64,000 nt of DNA from Calocera cornea HHB12733 (taxonomy: Eukaryota > Basidiomycota > Dacrymycetes > Dacrymycetales > Dacrymycetaceae): NCBI GenBank assembly GCA_001632435.1, contig KV424054.1, positions 1-64,000 of the forward strand, in the 5' to 3' direction. Below the pieces are notes generated by a model. The model ran no database searches. It worked only from the letters and a program-made list of their open reading frames with translations, and was not told the origin of the DNA. The translations under genes and the position numbers were made by a program. Numbering within the stretch: position 1 is the stretch's first letter; every line of letters starts with the position of its first letter. This document shows, in pieces, positions 1 to 10,952 of the stretch.

Positions 1-702
1 AGGACTGGAAAGGTGAGCAAGGGTGGACAGTGCGTAAGAAGCTTGCCTTTGGCTGCCTTTCACTGCTGTTCATTGCCGTTTGGTGCCGGGGTGTCGTGAG
101 GGTCCAGGCTGTCAGACCTGTCACGAGCAGCCTCGCCATTCTCAACAACAGCTGAGGTGATTGTGTCCTAGATTTTGGCAGTAGAGAGGAGAGGGGGATG
201 GAAATGCAAAAAGATAAAAATCTTGTCACATCGTATGCTCTGGGGATGGTGGATGTGACAAGACTGGAATCTTGTCACATCTGCCTCCAACATCATATCA
301 TACATCTGCCTGGGATGCGGGAATGCAGAACTATGGGCCCTGGGAGGGCAGCTTTAACCCTAACTTCTCGAAAAACCCCCTCAGATAGGGTTACTGGTGA
401 TCCTAAGGGTATAGGTTAGGGTGGGGTAAGGGTTGTGGAAACCTAAGGCAGGGTTAAGTGGGTCAGGGTTGTATCAGGGTTGTGACCGGAAAGGGTCTAC
501 TGTGGCTGGGAATGGACAGTATGCAGGACGGGACGATGCTATGGAGAGAAGGACAGCATTGGGTTATGTGTACAACACCTACGTGTACACGGTACAAGCG
601 GAAGGTTTACAATGTCCGGAACGGAAATCTATCAGTCCGTGCCTTTAGGAACAGCTTCCAATAGGCGGGTAATAGATGACGTTCCCAAATGTGGGTTAGG
701 GT
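1..702. other. Non-coding left edge with telomere-like repeats and a hairpin
   Basis: I see no convincing gene here. Degenerate TTAGGG-type repeats occur near 357-365, 410-430, 455-480 and 690-702. A perfect 12-base inverted repeat (252-263 against 270-281, loop of 6) is preceded by a third copy of the same 12-mer at 221-232. All open frames are short and lack family similarity. Confidence 0.5.
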
Positions 703-1427
703 TCACTCGCGAAGCTCCCGGCGGACTTCATCACTGATAACCGAGGCTTCAATGCCGGCTGCCCGCAGAGTGACGACGCTCGCGGCGGGAGACGCACTGG
801 TGTTGGACATGAAGTCGGAGGGAATGGCAGGGCGCAGTGCCGAAGACTGGGCATTGGACGAGTCGCGACGGCCCCCAGGCAGGAACTTGCGCCATGAGCT
901 CGAGTTGGTCACGCTAGGCCGCCTCGGGGCGCTGGATGGTGCCAAGGGTGTGTTACGAATGAGGTCGACCTGGGAATGCACGGCGGTTGACGCGCCAGAG
1001 GGCAGATGGTCGGGGTGGTGAGCCGCGGTCCAGTCGGTGTTGTCCGTGGGAGTGGGGCTGGAACTGCGCAGCGGGAGTTGGTAGTACGGCTGTGCGCCTG
1101 TTGGAGAGTCAAGTGCTGGAGAGAGAGCGTGAAACAGCAAGGCGCACGATTCGACAGAACCCGTGACGAGGGCAGGTTGTTCTCCTGACGGGCGATGTGG
1201 AAGGCCGTGTGGACCTCCTCTACGCCCACATACACGCTCTCGAGCCTCTCCAGCTTGTCAACAATCTCATCCTGGGAGCGACCTCGCTTGTGCTTGGACC
1301 TGATGTACTTGTTGACGGCCTCGACGATGGGCAGGATGTGCTCTGAGTGGGCGATAACAGAGTGGACGTCGAGGTGGCTCTGGAAGGTGACCTCTGGGCC
1401 GAGGATGAACCTCTTGACGGATACCAT
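703..1427 (-). CDS. Hypothetical two-exon protein, 224 aa
   Basis: I do not recognise this protein. The model joins exon 1 (1427-1148) to exon 2 (1097-703). The 50-base intron has a GTGCGC donor, a CTTGAC branch-like site and a CAACAG acceptor, and it is the only splice I found that keeps frame. Residues 1-85 look helical and charged, with a lysine/arginine patch (KHKRGRS) around residue 44 and a run of heptad-like leucines after it. The rest is rich in serine, proline and threonine and probably disordered. The start is the first ATG of the open frame. No signal peptide or membrane segment is visible. It could also be the remnant of a longer protein. Confidence 0.45.
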
Positions 1428-1996
1428 AGCGGACAGTTGCAAGCTGGGTGGCTAGGAGGACGGTCTCAGCAAGTCAAGGGCCGATGCCAACGGGATGAGG
1501 AGCCGCCAGCAAGATGGGGGAATGGTGTCTGCCGACCCTTCATAGTCAGGCACCGAGGCGTTTAGTGACAGGCGCGTGGGACATGATACGACGAACACGC
1601 GAACGTGCGAACGGCCCCCGCGTCAGACCCCCGTTTGCTCCTATTCATTCATCTTGTCGTCACACGCTAACGACCATCAAGGCGCAAATGTACTGCGTAT
1701 GTGGCTATTAATGGACAGTGTACGGGTCACACGGTGACGTCGCTGCTCCAATCCATGGCTCTGCAAAGCGTACCGACTGTCGCTGCCACCATCCATCGGA
1801 GGGACGTCGCAATGCCGAACACTCGTCAGGCGGTACGTAATGGGCTCAGTATGGCCACCAGCAAAGGATTGGCCCGGCAGATGAGAAACTCGGCACATGC
1901 TCGTAACCACTGCTTTGCGTAACTATGCTGAACCCCCGTATTGGTCTGTCACGTTTCGGGCTTATTTCCCGCTACTGACAACGTTCATATCAAGTA
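1428..1996. other. Intergenic, nothing recognised
   Basis: This stretch has only short unrelated open frames. It separates the hypothetical gene from the 3' end of the decayed dienelactone hydrolase copy. Confidence 0.5.
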
Positions 1997-3022
1997 CTAC
2001 TTGTTCAGCCACCTGGCCGTGTACTCGAACGCCTCCCCTTGATCACCTTCTGTCTCGTATTGGTCAAATTCCCGCGCACGGCAAACCCATGCACCGCTCC
2101 CTCGATGATGTTTATCTCGGACGGGACGTGCCTCTTCTCCATGGCAGTCTTGGTCTGGGCGAGAAGCTTATTGGACATGAACTGCGTCTCCCGCGTCAGC
2201 TATCCAAGATCGTCTACCTCGTGCAAGTCCACTCACGATATCATTCGTGCCGCCATTGATCTGCTTGGGCTTGGTGACGCTGGCGAACTCAGGCTGGATA
2301 GGGAAAGACCGGTCGAAGCCAATCATAGCACTGCGACCACTGTCAGCTCGCGCCTCTCTCCACGCCGTTGCAGCTCACTCGACCGTCCCAGCATCACACA
2401 GGTCCAGCACATACCTCGCATGCCAACAGAAGCCGAACGCCCGGACCTTCCCCACCGCCGGATCCGCCCGCAAAGACTCTACAAACTTGTCCAGCAGAGG
2501 TCTTCCCAGCGCCTCGCTATACCGGCTCTGCCAAGACGCGACGTGCGCCATCGTACGCCAGCGTCTTGTGCACGTCGGACGCTGCTTCGGCGGCGGTACG
2601 CTTCTCAGGCTCCAGAGGTTGGATGGTCAGTCGCATGGGTTGGTCAGTCGCATGCTTTCCCGGACGCTCGCCTGATGTTTACGGACAATATGCATCTATG
2701 GATCAGAACGATCTACTATGACCGTGATGCAAGTCGGGGGACGGAGATGCAAATCCCTTCCCGGGCGTAATCATCGGCCAGCAACCTCGCCTTCTATCGA
2801 ACATCATCAGCCGAGTACGACCAACTAGGGGACACGTTCGACCGAGGGGAACAGCAAAGCCCAAGACATCCCTAATGAAGAGGATCGCCTTGCTCTCGCT
2901 TTCATTCGCGGGCTTGGCGATGTACACGTCCATGTCCACAATCCTTTCAATAACGCTGGTTGGCGTTCCTTCGTGGTGTGGCCGGAGACGCAGCATTTGG
3001 AAATCCTGGATGCAGCAGCCAT
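1997..3022 (-). pseudogene. Dienelactone hydrolase pseudogene (copy 1)
   Basis: Reading the minus strand from the ATG at 3022, this copy follows the intact gene at 5640-6653 exon by exon: the CC-x-SGH start, DVYIAKP, the LLADDYA exon, the LEPEKR exon, a TKPKQIN exon and the final AVHGFAV exon ending at a TAG at 1997-1999. It cannot be translated through. A one-base loss after SGH shifts frame, an extra C breaks the VPDLHHG stretch, an in-frame stop falls in the PLEPEKR exon, and one base is missing near the C-terminus (VIK-EEAF region). The catalytic cysteine motif has become GFCWHAR, so the glycines after the cysteine are also changed. I conclude that it is a dead copy of the family. Confidence 0.85.
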
Positions 3023-3542
3023 TTCGAATTTGGGCCTTGAGCAACTTCCGCGATGCTCGAGGGAAGACGGCCGCACGAGAGACGCTAGTTCGCAGAGCAA
3101 TCGCCGCTGTTGATTAAAGGCACAGAGACGCGGACAATCTCGGTTCAACACTCCCCCAAGCGTCGCAGCAAGAGGGTAGAGAAGGAACTTGGGACGGCGG
3201 AGAGCCAGTGAATCCGATGAAATGCTGAAGAACTCGCCCAAAGCTGGGCGCGTTTTTCAGAGGTTGATTAGTAATGAAATGGCTTCTCGGGCGCTTGTGT
3301 GGTGTCTCGAGGCTTGATCGCAGTTCTCTCGCGTTGGGTCATGCTTCGCCGCTGATAGGGAGCGATCTAGCTGGAGTTCAACTGCACGGCTCCTTGGGGT
3401 GAGGACCGGCTGTTCTAGTGGTTAGAGCCAGAGCAAAGCTTGCTATGAAGTGAGATGCCATGGATGGATATTACGTTACATTCCCCTATAGTAGCCAGTA
3501 CCAGAAACCAGAAAAGACACGCAGTAAGGACACGACGCGGTG
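3023..3542. other. Intergenic between DLH pseudogene and DUF3112 gene
   Basis: No gene seen. The stretch contains the 3' flank of the DUF3112 gene and the presumed old promoter of the decayed hydrolase. Confidence 0.5.
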
Positions 3543-4654
3543 TTAGACCATCTCAGCCTCCTCCGCCTCCTCGTCCTCTGGGATCTCCTCGTCCTTCGCA
3601 TAGAGGTAGAAGAGCCGGTCCACCCGTACGGCCGCGAACATGACGAGCACGGTGAGCTCGAACACCGGGACGATCACGTAGAAGGTGGCTTTGCTGTAGT
3701 ACCTGTAGAAGAAAGCGCAATGAGCCAATGAGCCCATGCCGACTGAGAGCGCTAACGACGTACCAAGGTGCAGCGGTGGAGGGGAACTGCTGCAGGATGG
3801 TGGCAACTCGTATGCTCTGTAGAGGAATGAGCTGCGGCCTTACATAGTGCAAAGAAAGGCTGCAGCGCACCAGTTCCGAAACAAGCAACGCCGTCGCGAC
3901 CGAGATGACCGCGACCTTGGTGAGCGTGCGTCCCGTGCCGTACCGTCGCTGCATCGCGTGAACCTCATCTTTGCTCTTCTCATGAGGTACTACATATGTC
4001 CAAAAGAGAACGATGAAGGGCGATGCGGCGAAGGCGAGAAAGATGGCGAGTGCAACTTTGAGTATTATCCCGTCGATCTGGAGGATGCGAGGGCCCGGGT
4101 TGGAGAACTCTTGCACGATTGCGGTGATCACTGGGAGCAGATGAGACGCGTTCATCACAGAGGGGAGGAGGAGGCATACGCATGGGCAGACAGCACAGAA
4201 CCAGGATGTACGGCAGGCGCGTGACGAAGAAGCTCCAGGGCTGCTCGTGGTACATTCGCGGATGGTACTCTGCGAGCAGGCGCGTGGCGAATATTCGGTT
4301 GACGATCCACTAGGGGCGCGTCAGTCACCTATCGGACAGGCATGGGAAGCAATACCATACCATGAGGATCACACCCGCTGCGACAAACACATTCGAGACG
4401 ATTGCCAGGTTCGGGTTGGTCGGATGTACCGCCCACGCGATCCGTACAGACCAGGTGACGATCCTGGCCATGCAGAAGCCGAACATGAATAGGCTTGGTC
4501 GGAAGCGTCGTTTTCGCGCAAGGTTGCGTCGGTAGATAGTCATGTTGGTAACAGCCATAGCTGCGTAGCACGCGAGGAAGACGGCGCAGATCGGGACATC
4601 CACTGTCGTCGTGGGTATCCCACCCAGAGTCGCGGGGCGCGGTGCGGCAGACAT
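3543..4654 (-). CDS. Seven-helix membrane protein, DUF3112 type (left copy)
   Basis: This 298-residue membrane protein belongs to the family often labelled 'family C-like GPCR' or DUF3112 in basidiomycetes; its ligand and function are not known. Five exons (4654-4361, 4309-4180, 4130-3871, 3816-3764, 3702-3543) give one open frame with small GT-AG introns. Hydrophobic segments alternate with basic loops (RRNLARKRR after the first helix). Family-like signatures are FMFGFCMARI in the third helix region, FVAAGVIL, and the C-terminal W-YYSKATFY stretch followed by VRVDRLFYL. The tail is very acidic. Intron 3 is 54 bases and open in frame, so retention would add 18 residues; comparison with the family favours splicing. 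The right copy at 12176-13277 has identical exon lengths. A TATAAAT lies about 60 bases upstream. Confidence 0.85.
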
Positions 4655-5639
4655 TGTTGCAGTAAGCGGAGTCAAGAGAAAGTTGACAAGCGACCATCAT
4701 CGGGGAAAGAGCATTTATACGCAGCGGTCATTGTCGGATATCCGCCTCTAGGGGATGGGCGCGGATGAGGGGCGTGGCGGCTAGAGGCCCTCCGCACAGC
4801 GCCAAGGAGGAGCCGCACCCACGGGCGCTTAGTAACATCGCCGCGCGTCATCCTCCAGGGTCCCGCGACAGCCAATCAGGGAGCGGATGCGCGCCAGGAG
4901 CGCTCGGCGGGGTCGTCACTGGACAGTGCGTCTAGGGTAGCTTTGGAGCTGGGCTGGAGTGACAGGTGGAAGCGGAGAGGCACCATTGGGGCTTGGCGAG
5001 CTTTTCCTGGAGGGGCGGTACGTCAGCAGGGACGGCGAGGACTCACACAGCCCTGGCTGGACAAGACTTGACTACGGAGGCGTACAACAGATTGGGGGCT
5101 AACACCGACGTGTGCAGGGTCGAGAGATCGTACTGTACAATATATGCAGGGTCGGACGTGCTGCTTCTATATCGTCGCATTGAATCAATAGGGCGCTGAC
5201 AAAGAGTCGCGTGGTTTTATATTGTGGCGTCGTGATGACTGATTCAAAGTCGACTTTGTTTGTTAACAGACTCGTGGCGCAGGGCCCGATCGCAGTATGT
5301 GGTTCGATAATGCCCGTAAAATCTGTGTGAGCTCGCGCAGCTGAGAGTTGAAAGTCGCACGCTGAGCTGAGGGAATGAATGGAACAGGCAGCGCGTCCTG
5401 AGCGGGGTTGCTTGCAGGGTGCAGCGTTCGCGTCCGCCGGGAAACCCAGCACGAGTTCACCCGATGACGTCGATCGCCACCTTGCTCTGCGATGGGGCCA
5501 CCACCGCGCATATATGTCGGTCCTATGAACTGCAGCGCGTTTGGAGAAGACACAGCGCCGCCGCATCTCTGACAGCACTCATTCTCTTTCCTCGCCCACT
5601 TCCCAAGCCCAATCTTCTTCCACAACTTAACGAGCAGCT
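4655..5639. other. Divergent promoter region, left arm of inverted duplication
   Basis: This region separates the DUF3112 gene (minus) from the intact DLH gene (plus). From about 4655 to 5415 its minus strand is clearly similar to 11480-12175 on the plus strand, although neither copy has a conserved reading frame. A second conserved TATA block (ACAATATAAA followed by CCACGCGACTC) lies near 5205-5222, about 550 bases upstream of the DUF3112 ATG. A TATA-like element at 4713-4719 serves the DUF3112 gene. Confidence 0.65.
4713..4719 (-). promoter_or_regulatory. TATA box of left DUF3112 gene
   Basis: TATAAAT about 60 bases before the ATG. A TATAAG is at the matching place in the right copy (12111-12116). 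Confidence 0.5.
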
Positions 5640-6653
5640 ATGACTACCGCTACGGGACTCTCCCCATGCTGCGTCACCGGCCATCTGCACGAGGGGACGC
5701 CCACCGGCACTGTCGAGAAGATCGCAGACCTTGATGTGTATGTCTCCAAGCCGAAGGACGGCAGCAAGGCCAAGACCATACTCTTCATCGCCGACATCTT
5801 TGGCTGGAACACTCCTGTGCGTGGACCCGCATACACGTCGTTCCGCGGATGGCTGACTTCAGATCGTAGAACGCCAGGCTATTGGCCGATGAGTACGCCA
5901 ACGCCGGCTTCTATGTCTACGTTCCAGACTTTTTTAAAGGTGCGCATACATACATCCCCCTACCTCCCCTTACTCATACCGCGATCAGGGGACAACATCT
6001 CGCACGATATGCTGCAGACGATCGCGCCCCGCGAGCCGCACAAGCGCAGCACGCTCCAAGTCGCCGCCGACAACGCGTCGACAATGGCGACCTTTGGCCC
6101 CTGGGCCGTGCGACACCGCGAGGCGGTGGTGAAGCCGCTGATGGACGAGTTCATAAAGTTCCTGCGCACCGACCCGTTGACGGGCAAGATTGGCGCAGTC
6201 GGGTTCTGCTGGGGTGGCAGGTATGCGCTGGTCCTTGCTGGCGAGGGGTCGGTCGAGTGAGTACATTGCGCGCCTGTCCCTTGGCCTCGTCTGACGGGTT
6301 GATTAGTGCGGCTGTCGCAAACCACCCTTCGATGGCATCCGAAGCGGACTTCCTGAGCATCACCAAGCCCACTCAGATCAACGTCGGCACGAACGACATT
6401 GTACGTCCCGCGCATATAGGCTCCGATTTCGTCCTCCCTGACATCATGCCAGTTCCTGCCCAACGAGACCGTCGAGCAGGTCAAGGCTGCCCTGGCTGAG
6501 AAGAAGTCGGATCTTCCCTTCGAGATCAATGTCTTCCAGGACGCGGTCCACGGCTTTGCCGTCCGGGGCGATATCTCGGATGCGAAGGAGAAGGAGAACA
6601 AGGAAGCGTCTGCGAACGCGACACTGAGGTGGTTCAACAAGTACCTCGTGTAA
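5640..6653 (+). CDS. Dienelactone hydrolase family protein (intact copy 2)
   Basis: This alpha/beta-fold hydrolase of the dienelactone hydrolase family (269 aa) is probably cytosolic. The natural substrate is unknown; classical members open the lactone ring of dienelactones in aromatic breakdown. Exons are 5640-5816, 5870-5939, 5989-6256, 6307-6400 and 6453-6653, all phases agreeing. The nucleophile cysteine is in GFCWGG (about residue 165), the acidic residue is expected near VGTND, and the histidine is in the AVHGF block near the C-terminus, so the Cys-Asp-His triad of the family is present. It opens with the CC-x-x-GHLHEGTPTG stretch shared by all three copies here. It lies divergent to the left DUF3112 gene and just upstream of NPL4. 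It is the only one of the three copies that reads through. Confidence 0.9.
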
Positions 6654-6935
6654 GTCAGACCATGCAGCAATAGCAGTGCCCTAGGCCATGTGTACTGTAA
6701 CGAAAAGAATACAATGCAGTTTGAACTCGTATCGTGGCCGCCAGTGCGTTACGGCCGCTCGCTCGAAAGTGCCAGTGCGCGCTAAAGTGGCGACTCCACT
6801 GGTCCGGATGACGCGTCGGCTGTCGCCCTCGGGGAATTTTGGCCCTGACTCCGACGCGTTCGCCGTCGCTCGCTCTCTAGCGCCATCCACGTCGCTTGCT
6901 TCACTTCCACCGTCTATCCTTCGTCTAAAGTCATA

Positions 6936-9243
6936 ATGGTAAGCTATATACTGCCCGACATGCGTCGGCTTCATACTGATGCATGATCCAGATCATCCGG
7001 GTTCGCTCAAAGGATGGCACGTTCCGCTTCGACCTCGATCCGAAAGCGAGTGCTGGGGAGCTAGGCAAGAAGGTGGGTCTTTTACAAGCCAACAACATCA
7101 CACCATTCTAATGACATCCTCAGATCGCAGAGTCAGCCGTAAACATCGACCCTTCGACGATCACGATATCCAACCAGCCTAGGGGCGGGGAGACGCCACT
7201 GTCTACGCTTGATGGGCGAACGATTGCAGATCTTGGCTTGAGGTGCGCTGAGTATCTGTCATACTGGTCTGAGTGAAACTAATCGGGACCAGGCACGGGG
7301 ATATGATATTTGCGGGCTACGACTATCAGCCGGAGGTTGCGACGAACACCGCCCCCGCTCTGTCTGTCCCAGCACCAGCAGTGACGGCTGCAGCGCCCAT
7401 CGCACCTGCGACCGCCGAGCCCACCACCTCTGCCCCTGCGAAGCGGCCTTGGGAGGGTGTAAAGGAGGATCCGGTGGACGATTACTGGCGGACTAAGGAT
7501 GGGAAGATCCCACGCGAGCGGGATGCCCAGTTTTGCAAGCACGGGGCGAACGCCATGTGTGATTACTGCATGCCGCTTGAGGTGCGTACCGTCCCTATTG
7601 ATCCTTATTCACCTGATTGACATTCTCTCAGCCGTACGACGCAAAATACCATGTCGAGCACAGTATCAAGCACCTCTCGTACTGGGCGTATCTGCGGAGC
7701 AAGACTGTGGGTGCGTCAGCTGCTGCTACAGCGGGCCTTCCGCCGTTAGACAACCTCTCGTACCGCGTCAAGATCCCCTGTCCGTCCGGCACGCACGCTC
7801 CCTGGCCAGCAGGGATCTGCAGCAAGTGCCAGCCCTCGGCGATTACCCTTCAGCCACAGCCTTTCCGCATGGTCGACCATGTCGAGTTCGCCTCTTCCAC
7901 GCTCATCGATCGTTTCCTTACGGCGTGGCGCAAGACGGGCATGCAGCGCTTTGGCCTTTTGATTGGGCGGTACGAGCCGTACCCCGAGGTGCCGATGGGA
8001 ATCAAGGCTGTCGTCGAGGCTATTCACGAGCCACCGCAGGAGGGCGAGGTGGATGGGCTCACGCTGGGTCTGCCGTGGGACGACGAGGGGAGGATAAACC
8101 AGCTCGCTGGGGAATGCAAGGGCCTGCAGATGGTCGGCGTCATCTTCACCGACCTCACCCCTGACGACCAGGATCGCCGCAAGCTCCTCTGCAAGCGGCA
8201 CGCCGACTCGTTCTTCCTCTCCTCGCTCGAAACCATTTTTGCGGCCACGCTCCAGCTGTCGCATCCCAACCCGTCCCGCGCCGCGCCATCTGGAACGTTC
8301 TCCTCTCGCTTCGTGACCTGCGTTCTCTCGGGCACTCCTGAAGGCGGCATTGACGTCGCCTGCTACCAAGCGAGTGAACAAGCTTGCGCTATGGTCGACG
8401 CGGATATCATCGAGGCAAGCGTTGAGCCGGGCATAGTCCGAGTCAAGGAAGAAGCTCCTTCTCGATACGTTCCCGACGTCTTCTACCGCTACAAAAACGA
8501 ATATGGCCTGGACGTGCAGCAGACCGCGAAGCCCTCGTTCCCGGTTGAGTACCTCTTGGTTAATGTACGTCAACTTCTGCCTTTGTGTCTTCGTACATGC
8601 TAAAGCAGAGCAGGTTACCCACGGCTTCCCTACCAACCCAAGTCCAGCCTTCATATCCACTGCGTTCCCTATCGAGAACAGACAAGGGATCGAAAATCAA
8701 GATATCTCGAAGGTCGTTTCCGAACTGTCTCGTTTGGGAGCGAACGCTGTCCTGTCGCCGCGTGATGCCCGCACGAACCCTGCGAAAGCTCAGCAGATCA
8801 TCGCCTATCTCAGCGACTGGCATCTGCTTTGTTTCCTGGGAACTGTGGGAATCCTCCCACCGGAAGACATGCGCGTCATCGCAGCTGCTGTAACGGCGCC
8901 GAATCTCAAGTCGACTGAGGGCATGGAAGCGATCGCCAAGCGTGACGGCTGGCAAACACTTATGGCTATTGTTGGCACGCAGAGCCCTCCGGGTAAGTTT
9001 CTCCCTATTCTAGATTTCGACCGTTATCTGACACCCGTGATAGCTGCAGCGAGACCACCCCCGCAATCGTCAGCTGACGTCGGGATGGATGACGAGTTTG
9101 AGATACCTGAGGACTTCGACATGCCTCCGGATACCGCCCCTGCTGCAGAGGCTGTGACTGGCACGAAGACATGTCCTCATTGCACGTTCGATAACCCGGC
9201 CGACGCGACGGACTGCATGATTTGTGGACTGCCCATGGATTAG
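6936..9243 (+). CDS. NPL4: NPL4, ubiquitin-binding cofactor of Cdc48/p97
   Basis: NPL4 pairs with UFD1 to bring ubiquitinated proteins to the Cdc48/p97 unfoldase in ER-associated degradation and related pathways. Exons 6936-6938, 6992-7072, 7124-7242, 7293-7581, 7632-8564, 8614-8992 and 9044-9243 give 667 aa. An N-terminal ubiquitin-like domain (IIRVRSKDGTFRF ... LGLRHGDM, residues 1-80) is followed by an alanine/proline linker, a zinc-binding module (FCKHG...CDYC, later CPSGTH and ICSKCQ) and the MPN-like NPL4 core (MQRFGLLIGRYEPYPEVPMG). The C-terminus has a RanBP2-type zinc finger (CPHC-x10-CMIC), as in animal NPL4 and unlike budding yeast. With the start at 6936 the first exon holds only the ATG. 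An in-frame ATG at 6983 could instead start the protein as MIQIIRV, without the first splice. Confidence 0.93.
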
Positions 9244-9946
9244 ACATGTACCGTCCATCATGTTTCCGTCTCTCATTTTGTACTTATAGCCACCTACGCA
9301 ATACAGTCGTACTGTTCTGGAGAGACGAAGCCCGCTTGAACTCACCACGCTTGCGCATGCTGTACATGAAGATGTGAACTACTGACAAATCCGTAGACCA
9401 TCGCTCTGAGCAGTCACTTTCACCTGTGAAGAGGCGCGAATCACGGACGCCGTAGCTAAACGCTGGTGCCGCTCGTCACTCGTGGCAGCGATCGTTCTGG
9501 ACCGTCTTGGCGCGGCCTGAAACCCTCTCCCACATATGTGCGGTCTATCACTATCAGGATACGCCGACCTTGCCGGATGGAGAGTGACATGTACGTGACG
9601 AGCGGAGGGACAATATGCTGTTTGTCAGCATCATCCAGGAAGGCACGCCTGACAACTCCTTGGGATATACGCTCACATACTGTTGTGATTCCTAATACAG
9701 GCGCCTAACTGGGAATTGCGCTGACAAAAGGGCGTATGTGTCGAGTTCGTCTGAGGAAACGTTCTGCCTTCTCAGCACTCCGCACGAAATGACTCGTTCG
9801 TGCAAGACATGGATGGCTTGGCCTCAATATCACTGTCCACCACCGAAAACTTCAGAGCCCACGCATATAAAATGTTCCTGTACTGAGCTTTCAACGTTCC
9901 AACAGACCTCTCAATCTCAATAGCGAAGCTCCTTTGACTCACAACC
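9244..9946. other. Intergenic, promoter of third DLH copy
   Basis: No gene recognised. A TATAAAA at 9866-9872 lies about 80 bases upstream of the next ATG. Confidence 0.5.
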
Positions 9947-10952
9947 ATGTCTTCTACCTCTGGTCTTTCTTCGTGCTGCATATCTGGTCACATCCATGAC
10001 GGTATCCCCACCGGCGTTGTGGAGAAGATCGGTGGCCTCGATGTCTACGTTGCCAAGCCGGAGGATGGCAGCCAGAGCAAGACCATTCTCTTCATCACCG
10101 ATGTGTTTGGCTTTGCAGTGCCTGTATGCTATTGCCACTCCTCATATCGGATTGCTGACGTGAAAATAGAACGCCCGGCTGCTGGCGGATGACTATGCCA
10201 GAGCTGGATTTTATGTGTATGTTCCCGACTTCCATCAAGGTACCGAATCTCCTTTCTACCATCGATATGATAACGGCTGACTGACTGCTGGCAGGTGACA
10301 GCTTTCCATCCAGCCTTTTGCAGAATGTCGCGCCTCTTGAGCCGGAGAAGCGCACCGGTCTACAGGCAGCATCCGACACCGAATACACGCTGTTGTACAC
10401 CATCCCGTGGCTGGGCCAGCATAGTGATGCAGTAGTGAGGCCTTTGATGGACAAGTTCATCGAGCACATCCGCGCTGACTCGAGGACCGGTAAAATTGGG
10501 AGTTGTCGGGTTTTGCTGGGGTGGCAAGTACGCTCTAGACCTCAGTGCTGCGGGAACAATCGAGTGACTATACTTCAAGCCAAACTCCTCTTCTACTGCT
10601 GACTGTTGATAGCGTCGTGGTCTCTAACCACCCCTCCTTCACCACGGAGCCCGAGTTCCTCAACATCGCGAAGCCTACACAGATCAACGTCGGGACCAAC
10701 GATATCGTGAGTGGCCCTTTTTGCAAGTTGCTGGGCGGCTGATGACAAGTATAGTTTCTATCGAATGCATTGATTGCTCAAATCAAGACGGACATGGCGC
10801 AGAAGACCCATGTCCCTTACGAGATGAACGTGTTCGAAGGCGCCGTTCATGGTTTCGCCAACCGAGGCGACTTGACCAATGCCAGACAGAAAGCGATCAA
10901 GGAAGAGGCATTTGTTTATGCCATCAGATGGCTCAACAAGTACCTTGCGTAG
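9947..10952 (+). pseudogene. Dienelactone hydrolase copy 3, frameshifted at the active site
   Basis: The gene has the same five-exon structure as the intact copy: 9947-10123, 10170-10239, 10295-10563, 10613-10706 and 10755-10952, with exon lengths 177, 70, 269, 94 and 198. Exon 3 is one base longer than the 268 bases of the intact paralog. The extra base falls at about 10501, in GGTAAAATTGGG-A-GTTGTC, immediately before the GFCWGG nucleophile motif, which is perfect in the next frame (VVGFCWGGKYALDLS). Everything else, including splice sites, the AVHGF histidine block and the TATA box, is intact. As written, translation runs out of frame through the catalytic cysteine. It is either a very recent pseudogene or a base-calling error; no intron can remove the shift. 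Confidence 0.8.

Noticed and set aside
1..703. True chromosome end
   Set aside because: The TTAGGG-like repeats are few and degenerate and are followed by unique sequence on both sides; nothing shows that the window starts at a telomere.
3413..3490. Possible tRNA (TTCTAGTGGTTAGAGCC resembles an A box)
   Set aside because: No GGTTCGANTCC-type B box at the right distance and no cloverleaf can be folded.
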